Part shown: positions 1 to 4,361 of the stretch, one piece after another
Position numbering within the stretch: position 1 is the stretch's first letter
Layout: the number at the start of each line of letters is the position of its first letter
DNA from: Boseongicola sp. SB0675_bin_26
Lineage (GTDB): Bacteria; Pseudomonadota; Alphaproteobacteria; Rhodobacterales; Rhodobacteraceae
Length of the DNA stretch: 5,083 nucleotides
Assembly (NCBI GenBank): GCA_009843725.1
Contig: VYCX01000412.1
Location: 1-5,083, forward strand
Reading direction: 5' to 3'
Made by a program: the position numbers and the translations under genes
The notes under the pieces: model-generated
Told to the model about the DNA's origin: nothing
What the model saw: only the letters and a program-made list of their open reading frames with translations
Database searches by the model: none

Positions 1-1085
1 CTGTAGAATCTTGGACGGCGCGCGGCGAACATGCCCAAGGGAATGCCAATGATGATCGACAGGCACGCTGCGGTCCCCAGCAATGCCAATGTCGTCATCG
101 CCTTTTCCCAAAAGTCCAGGAGGCCCATATAGGCGAGGAACGCGCCAGAATAGATCGCCATCCGGACTCCTGCCGTCAGCCACGTCAAGAGGATGATGAG
201 CGAGGCGATCACGATCCAGGGCGTGCTGACAAAGACGATCTCCAGCGCGTCCAGCACAAGGCGGATGCAATAGGTGATCGCGTCGAAGAGCGCCTCTCCA
301 TTCAAGACCGCCCAGTTGAAGAACCCCTCGACCCCCGCGATGCTTGTCAAACGGACTTCGGGATCGGTGGGGAAGTCGCTGAGCAACGTGAACCGGCCCG
401 GGAATGAGTAGTGCAGCACCGCCGCCGCCACGATCAGCGCCATGAAGATCGCACTGAACGCGATCTGCAGCATCGGAATGCCCGAGCGAATCGAGCGGTC
501 GCTGATCCAGTCGGAGAACCGCGCCTCCAGCGCCGTGTTTGCCGCGAGCGATTGCGCAAGCTTGGCAAGAACCAGGATTCCCAGACCTGTCAACGCGATC
601 GCCGGCCCTTGCGCGGCGAGAGCTGCGGCCTCGTCCCGGATGCCGCCGATGTTGGCCTCCAGCGAGTCGACGGTGCGCTGGTAGACGTCGATCTTGTCGG
701 TGTTGTTCTCAATCGCCGCGGCAAGCTGCTTGCGGCGCAATTCCAGCGTGCCCTCGATGGATGCAATCCGCGCCATCGCGTCGGCAGCAAGGTCACCGAA
801 AAGCCCGCGCGCAATCTGCACGATGGCAAGAGCCTCTATGATCAGGAACGGCAGCGCCCAGTTCCAAAGCCCGCGCGCGCCAAACCAAACAGGGCCGAAC
901 AGCCCGGCCGCCAGGTTCAGCGTCGGCGTGAACTTGGCCGAAGCGCCGATCTTGTCGAACATCTTGATGTAGTAGTCGGGACTGGTGCGTACGAAGGTGC
1001 GGATGTTTTCCTTGCGCTCGGCGGCATAGGCACGCGCGACCTCGGTGTCGGTGGCTTCCAGCGGGTTGACTGCGGTTTCGGTCAT
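1..1085 (-). CDS. proW: ProW-type ABC transporter permease with N-terminal extension (partial, C-terminus cut off)
   Basis: Inner-membrane permease of a glycine betaine/proline-type (OpuA/ProU) importer. I translated 361 codons, open to the left edge, so the C-terminal half of the transport domain, including the EAA loop that docks the ATPase, lies outside. The ProW core begins near residue 253 (FFNWAVLNGEALFDAI) and continues through hydrophobic segments at about 286-304, 308-323 and 331-352, ending in the ProW-like SIIIGIPLGMFAARRPR. Ahead of it are about 250 residues longer and different from the E. coli ProW N-terminus: a stretch at about 30-95 resembling DUF2628-type small membrane domains (YYIKMFDKIG, FGPVWFGARGLWNWALPF), a charged, probably helical or coiled-coil stretch at about 100-155, and hydrophobic segments near 160-180 and 204-226. 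The start ATG overlaps the proV stop as ATGA and has a GGAGG four to five bases upstream, which implies translational coupling. The substrate cannot be read from this part. Confidence 0.9.
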   Translation of the reverse strand, partial: MTETAVNPLEATDTEVARAYAAERKENIRTFVRTSPDYYIKMFDKIGASAKFTPTLNLAAGLFGPVWFGARGLWNWALPFLIIEALAIVQIARGLFGDLAADAMARIASIEGTLELRRKQLAAAIENNTDKIDVYQRTVDSLEANIGGIRDEAAALAAQGPAIALTGLGILVLAKLAQSLAANTALEARFSDWISDRSIRSGIPMLQIAFSAIFMALIVAAAVLHYSFPGRFTLLSDFPTDPEVRLTSIAGVEGFFNWAVLNGEALFDAITYCIRLVLDALEIVFVSTPWIVIASLIILLTWLTAGVRMAIYSGAFLAYMGLLDFWEKAMTTLALLGTAACLSIIIGIPLGMFAARRPRFY

Positions 1086-2119
1086 GATACCTCCGTCCCT
1101 TCGATCACGGTGCGCAGCAGGTCTGCACGCGTAATGACGCCGACATCGCGGCCCGAATCCTGCACGATGATCGGGTGATCGTCGTCGATGGCCAGGTTGA
1201 TCAGCGTGCTGAGTGTTTCGGCCTCATCCACTCGCGGCGCATCGGCGGGGACGGGCGCACCGATCGGCTGCATCACGGCATGGGCATGAACGACCTTGAG
1301 CCGCGAGATGCCGGCCACGAAATCAGCCACGTAGTCATCGGCGGGATGCATCACGATGTCTTCCGCCGTGCCGATCTGCACCATGCGTCCGTCGCGCATG
1401 ATCGCGATGCGGTCGCCAATGCGGACAGCTTCGTCCAGGTCGTGGGTGATGAAGATGGTGGTCTTCTTCAGGATCTTGGAAAGCTTGATGAATTCGTCCT
1501 GCAACTGTCGCCGTATCAGCGGGTCGAGCGCCGAGAACGGCTCGTCCATCAACAGCACGTCGGGGCCCGCAGCAAGGGCGCGTGCAAGGCCGACTCTTTG
1601 CTGCATGCCGCCGGAGAGCTCGTGAGCGAACTTGGACCCCCAGGCGCCAAGCTCCACGATGTCCAGTATGGCAGCGGCCTGCCGCATCCGTTCGTTTTTC
1701 GCGACCTGCCGGATTTCCAGGGGCATCGCGACATTGTCCAGCACCGAGCGGTGCGGCATCAGCGCGAAGTTCTGAAAGACCATCCCGATCTTCTGGTTGC
1801 GAAACCTTTGCAGCTCGCGGGGACCAAGCGCCATGACATCGGTGCCCTCGATTTCGATCTTGCCCGACGTCGGTTCAAGCAAGCGGTTGAAATGGCGTAC
1901 CAATGTGGACTTGCCGCTGCCGGAGAGGCCCATGACGCAGAAAATCTCGCCGCGGTTCACCGACAGGCTGACATCGGCCACTCCAACCACGGCGTTGAAC
2001 TCCGACAGAACTTCGGCCTTGCCCAATCCCCGGTCCTGGATCGCTCTCAACGCGGCTTGGGCATTGTCACCAAATATCTTCCAGACGTTGGAAATCTCAA
2101 TGACGGCGTCGTCGGTCAT
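1082..2119 (-). CDS. proV: ProV-type ABC transporter ATP-binding protein (quaternary-amine importer)
   Basis: Cytoplasmic ATPase that powers the ProX/ProW importer; 345 residues from the chosen ATG. The motifs are complete: Walker A GLSGSGKST at 64-72, Q-loop Q116 in MVFQNFALMPH, signature LSGGMQQR at 168-175, Walker B with DEPFSALD at 192-199, and switch histidine H226 in FITHDLDEA. The ProV-specific N-terminus (IEISNVWKIFG, then a helical insert of about 25 residues before the core) and the MPH and RIGDRIAIM segments place it with ProV/OpuAA. After residue 275 comes a short regulatory tail with room for only about one CBS-like unit (DVGVITRADLLRTVIEG), whereas E. coli ProV is about 400 residues with a CBS pair. 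A longer frame begins at GTG 2194, but its extra 25 residues do not look like ProV and would read through a hairpin, so I prefer ATG 2119. The ribosome-binding site there is weak. The stop overlaps the permease ATG. Confidence 0.94.
   Translation of the reverse strand: MTDDAVIEISNVWKIFGDNAQAALRAIQDRGLGKAEVLSEFNAVVGVADVSLSVNRGEIFCVMGLSGSGKSTLVRHFNRLLEPTSGKIEIEGTDVMALGPRELQRFRNQKIGMVFQNFALMPHRSVLDNVAMPLEIRQVAKNERMRQAAAILDIVELGAWGSKFAHELSGGMQQRVGLARALAAGPDVLLMDEPFSALDPLIRRQLQDEFIKLSKILKKTTIFITHDLDEAVRIGDRIAIMRDGRMVQIGTAEDIVMHPADDYVADFVAGISRLKVVHAHAVMQPIGAPVPADAPRVDEAETLSTLINLAIDDDHPIIVQDSGRDVGVITRADLLRTVIEGTEVS
1090..1094 (-). promoter_or_regulatory. Shine-Dalgarno site of the permease gene
   Basis: GGAGG on the minus strand lies within the last codons of the ATPase gene, about four bases before the permease ATG. 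It fixes the permease start at 1085 and fits coupled translation across the ATGA junction. Confidence 0.8.
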
Positions 2120-2152
2120 GTCGACAGGTTCTTGCAGTTCGGGACAGGCGCG

Positions 2153-2178
2153 GCGGCACCGGCCATTGCCGGTGCCGC
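2153..2178 (-). promoter_or_regulatory. Intergenic mRNA hairpin between binding-protein and ATPase genes
   Basis: This is a perfect inverted repeat with 11-bp GC-rich arms (2153-2163 and 2168-2178) around a 4-base loop, sitting in the 81-base gap between the binding-protein stop and the ATPase start. No T-run follows it on the minus strand, so it is not a canonical intrinsic terminator. Hairpins at this place in ABC importer operons (the malE-malF gap is the known example) protect the upstream message from 3' decay and so raise binding-protein levels relative to the membrane parts. That role here is inference. Confidence 0.75.
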
Positions 2179-2200
2179 AAAGGCCTTGATCCACCCGGAA

Positions 2201-3166
2201 TCAGAGCCCTAACCACGCGTCGACGCGGTCGGAATTTGCCGCCACCCAATCCTTGGCGACCTCTGCAGGGTCACGGCCATTGGCACTGACCTCGAATGCC
2301 AAGCCGCTGACGTCATCCGCGGTCAACGCGAAGTTCGCGAAGAATTCAGCGATGGCGGGTGAGCGCTCTTCGAGCGATTTCGACCATGCGATCTGCACGT
2401 TCTTCAGCGCGTCCTTCGTGGCAACCATGGACTTGTTGTACCAATCAGCGTCATCCGACGGCTGGACCATGATGTACTTCGCCGGGTCGTAGGTCGGCTC
2501 GCTGAGCATCTGGACGTCGAACATGAACCACACCGCATGCGGCTTGTAGCAGTAGAACGCATAGCCTTCGCCCTTGGCGATGGAGTCGCGGATACGCGCT
2601 GTCTTTACGCTTTCTTCAGCCCGGATCGGCTCGATGAAATCAAGCAAGCCATAGTCACGTGTCTTGACTTCGTTGACGTTGGCGGAGGCCCAGCCCGGCG
2701 CGCCGATCCACATCTCGCCTTTCCCGTTGCCATCGCTGTCCATCAGCGCAGCTACGTCCGGACGGCCAAGGTCGGCGATGTCGGTGATGTTGTTGGCCTC
2801 GCCGAAGTCCTTTGAGACACAGAAGCCTTGGTTTCCCTCGTAGGGGTTGGACGACAGCACCACGGAGCCAGCGCCTTCGACATACTTGTTCGTAAAGCTC
2901 TCCTGGTTCGGCAGCCAAACATCCGGGTGCACGTCTATGTCGCCCTTGCCCTGGTCCATCGCCTGAAAGATCGTGGCGTTGTTGCCGGGGACGTATTCGA
3001 CCTTTCCGCCAATGCGCGAGGTGACAACCTCGCCCAACAGGTGCCCGATCGCTTGCGCGCCGGTCCAGGATGGCAAGCCGATCTTGACCTCTTCGGCAGC
3101 CAGCGCGGGCAAGGCCCCAAGGCTGACGACGGCGGCGAGGCCGAATGTCTTCAAAGTGGTATTCAT
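2201..3166 (-). CDS. proX: ProX/OpuAC-type periplasmic substrate-binding protein of an ABC importer
   Basis: Soluble periplasmic receptor that captures the ligand and delivers it to the ProW/ProV complex; 321 residues. The start is ATG 3166, five bases after a perfect GGAGG; an in-frame ATG at 3178 overlaps that Shine-Dalgarno and is rejected. Residues 1-24 form a signal peptide (MNTTLKTFGLAAVVSLGALP, then ALAA), with likely cleavage before EEVKIG. The mature protein has the OpuAC layout: GLPSWTGAQA at about 30-39, YVPGNNATIFQAMDQGKGDID at about 58-78, DVWLPNQ at 82-88, and EMWIGAPGW at 151-159. Tryptophans at 34, 84, 153, 159 and 213 are candidates for the aromatic cage that holds a methylated ammonium group in this family. 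It also has a DSDGNGKGE loop (143-151) resembling a calcium-binding loop and two cysteines (116, 206). The ligand could be glycine betaine, choline, TMAO or a related zwitterion, possibly one tied to the upstream CuyA-like enzyme. It lies 28 bases downstream of that gene, probably in the same transcript. Confidence 0.92.
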   Translation of the reverse strand: MNTTLKTFGLAAVVSLGALPALAAEEVKIGLPSWTGAQAIGHLLGEVVTSRIGGKVEYVPGNNATIFQAMDQGKGDIDVHPDVWLPNQESFTNKYVEGAGSVVLSSNPYEGNQGFCVSKDFGEANNITDIADLGRPDVAALMDSDGNGKGEMWIGAPGWASANVNEVKTRDYGLLDFIEPIRAEESVKTARIRDSIAKGEGYAFYCYKPHAVWFMFDVQMLSEPTYDPAKYIMVQPSDDADWYNKSMVATKDALKNVQIAWSKSLEERSPAIAEFFANFALTADDVSGLAFEVSANGRDPAEVAKDWVAANSDRVDAWLGL

Positions 3167-3171
3167 GGTTT

Positions 3172-3176
3172 CCTCC
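3172..3176 (-). promoter_or_regulatory. Shine-Dalgarno site of the binding-protein gene
   Basis: GGAGG on the minus strand sits five bases before ATG 3166, the strongest ribosome-binding site in the window. It decides the start against the in-frame ATG at 3178 and gives a clean signal peptide. Strong initiation suits a protein that must outnumber its transporter. Confidence 0.85.
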
Positions 3177-3194
3177 ATAGTTTGTTTCGCGCCG

Positions 3195-4223
3195 TTACCC
3201 GGCGTCTGGTCGGTTCATTGATGCCGCGAGTTGCTCCTGATACGCGAACAGCGCCGTAGCCCCTCCTGTATGCAGGAACAGCACGGTGTCGCTGGGTTTG
3301 AAAAAGCCCTCTCGGATCATGCCGATGAGCCCGGCCATGGCCTTGGCCGAATAGACGGGATCAAGCAGGATGCCTTCATGCCGAGCGGTCAGGTGAATCG
3401 CCTCGAGGGTCGACTCCGCAGGCAATCCGTAGCCTTCACCGACATAGCCGTCATCCACGAGGATCTTGCTCAGCGGCACGCCGTCCGCGCCGAGTCGTTC
3501 CAGGGTCTTTCGGGTCAACCCGTGGACAGCGTTCATCTGCCTTTCGCGTGGCTGGCGAACGCTGACGCCCATCACGGGCAGGTCGTGCCCGATTGCGGCA
3601 AAGCCCGCAACCAGCCCGGCCTGGGTGCCGGTGCTGCCGGTGCCCATGACCAACCAGTCAAAGTCCTGCCCGGTCTCGCGACAGTAATCGGCGATTTCCT
3701 GGGCGCAATTGGCGTACCCGAGCGCGCCAGTCGGATTCGAGCCGCCGCCTGGGATGAAGTACGGGCGATGCCCCTCTGCGGACAGCGCCCTGGTCACCGC
3801 CTCGGCCTCTGCATTCATGTCAAGCCCGGCCGGGCGGAACTCGTGGGTGGCGCCAAAAAGCTTGTCCAGAAGCACATTGCCAGTCTCCTCGTACGAAGCA
3901 TCGCGCCCAGGCACGCGACGTTCCAGAAGAACGTGGCATTTCATGCCGACCTTGCAGGCCGCCGCCGCCGTCTGGCGTACATGGTTTGACTGAACTGCAC
4001 CTTGCGTCACAAGCATGTCCGCCTTGTCGCGCATCGCTTCGCCCACCAGGAACTCAAGCTTGCGAGTCTTGTTGCCGCCGGTGGCCAGACCCGTGCAGTC
4101 ATCGCGCTTGATGAAGAGGCGCGGCCCGCCCATCAATGCGGTCAGGCGCGGCAACGCCTCGGTCGGCGTGGGCTGGTGGCACAAGCTGGTGCGCGGGAAG
4201 CGGTCAAAATCGATCCGCGACAT
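3195..4223 (-). CDS. cuyA: PLP-dependent L-cysteate sulfo-lyase / D-cysteine desulfhydrase family enzyme
   Basis: Cytoplasmic fold-type II PLP enzyme of the ACC deaminase/DcyD/CuyA family, about 342 residues. These enzymes cleave D-cysteine to pyruvate, sulfide and ammonia (DcyD), or L-cysteate to pyruvate, sulfite and ammonia (CuyA, described in Ruegeria/Silicibacter pomeroyi). The PLP lysine is K52 in GGNKTRKLEF, followed by the QSNHVRQTAA motif (78-87, S79), the PLP-phosphate loop GTGSTGTQAG (194-203) and the C-terminal LFLHTGGATALFAY. S292 (DPVYS) and T319 (HTGG) are the residues typical of D-cysteine desulfhydrase-type enzymes; ACC deaminases have Glu and Leu there, so ACC deaminase is unlikely. 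The blocks KRDDCTGLATGGNK, PGGGSNPTGALGYANCA and DGYVGEGYGLPAEST match CuyA, as I remember it, better than E. coli DcyD, so I favour cysteate sulfo-lyase without excluding D-cysteine. The start is uncertain: 4223 fits the family, but ATG 4235, ATG 4253 (weak GGA seven bases upstream) and TTG 4271 are in frame. It is first in the operon. Confidence 0.85.
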   Translation of the reverse strand: MSRIDFDRFPRTSLCHQPTPTEALPRLTALMGGPRLFIKRDDCTGLATGGNKTRKLEFLVGEAMRDKADMLVTQGAVQSNHVRQTAAAACKVGMKCHVLLERRVPGRDASYEETGNVLLDKLFGATHEFRPAGLDMNAEAEAVTRALSAEGHRPYFIPGGGSNPTGALGYANCAQEIADYCRETGQDFDWLVMGTGSTGTQAGLVAGFAAIGHDLPVMGVSVRQPRERQMNAVHGLTRKTLERLGADGVPLSKILVDDGYVGEGYGLPAESTLEAIHLTARHEGILLDPVYSAKAMAGLIGMIREGFFKPSDTVLFLHTGGATALFAYQEQLAASMNRPDAG

Positions 4224-4311
4224 CTCGCGCGTCATCAACTCAACATCAGCCATGGCAGCATCCAACGACAATCAGACCGGCACAGCCTGCCGCAGAAGTT
4301 GCTGATAATCC

Positions 4312-4333
4312 AATGTTATGTTTGAATGACATT
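4312..4333. promoter_or_regulatory. Possible second regulator half-site pair
   Basis: AATGT at 4312-4316 and its reverse complement ACATT at 4329-4333 form a spaced inverted repeat with a 12-base gap, beside the stronger dyad at 4334-4348. LysR regulators commonly use a recognition site plus a second activation site nearer the target promoter, and this lies on the enzyme-gene side. In AT-rich DNA a 5-base repeat can arise by chance, so this is weak. Confidence 0.25.
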
Positions 4334-4339
4334 ATGCAA
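4313..4339 (-). promoter_or_regulatory. Candidate promoter of the cuyA-proXVW operon
   Basis: On the minus strand, TTGCAT (4334-4339) could be a -35 element and TAACAT (4313-4318) a -10 element, separated by 15 bases. That spacing is short, as is usual for activator-dependent promoters, and the -35 overlaps the putative LysR dyad. Transcription would begin near 4306. No other convincing sigma-70 pair is visible upstream of the enzyme gene. This is weak evidence. Confidence 0.25.
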
Positions 4340-4348
4340 TTTTTGCAT
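4334..4348. promoter_or_regulatory. Putative LysR-type regulator operator (T-N11-A dyad)
   Basis: A perfect inverted repeat, ATGCAA-TTT-TTGCAT, in the AT-rich spacer between the divergent enzyme and regulator genes. Its inner part runs from T4335 to A4347 and fits the T-N11-A LysR consensus exactly. It ends 13 bases before the regulator ATG, a place where binding would repress the regulator's own transcription while activating the divergent operon. Binding by the adjacent regulator is inferred. Confidence 0.6.
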
Positions 4349-4361
4349 TAGATTGTCCGCC

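Noticed and set aside
411..1178. Open frame of 255 codons on the plus strand opposite the permease gene.
   Set aside because: Its Arg/Gln/His-rich composition resembles no known protein, and the minus strand encodes a continuous membrane protein with ProW features.
2153..2178. Reading the hairpin as a rho-independent terminator that ends the operon after the binding protein.
   Set aside because: No T-run follows on either strand, and the ATPase and permease genes continue in the same direction with no promoter visible in the gap.
2120..2194. N-terminal extension of the ATPase from GTG 2194.
   Set aside because: The extra 25 residues do not resemble ProV, the start is a GTG without a good ribosome-binding site, and the stretch contains a perfect hairpin. 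ATG 2119 gives the normal family N-terminus.
1175..2212. Long open frame (345 codons) on the plus strand opposite the ATPase gene.
   Set aside because: It is the antisense shadow of proV: no family motifs, no ribosome-binding site, and a composition rich in His, Arg, Gly and Asp typical of antisense reading in GC-rich DNA. The minus strand carries every ABC ATPase motif.
3167..3178. Binding-protein start at ATG 3178.
   Set aside because: This ATG overlaps the GGAGG that serves ATG 3166, and the four extra acidic residues would spoil the start of the signal peptide.
3231..3989. Open frame of 252 codons on the plus strand opposite the PLP enzyme gene.
   Set aside because: Antisense shadow of a clearly recognised and complete enzyme, with no recognisable domain of its own.
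3195..4223. 1-aminocyclopropane-1-carboxylate deaminase as the enzyme's identity.
   Set aside because: The diagnostic positions carry Ser and Thr instead of Glu and Leu, and the surrounding blocks match CuyA/DcyD.
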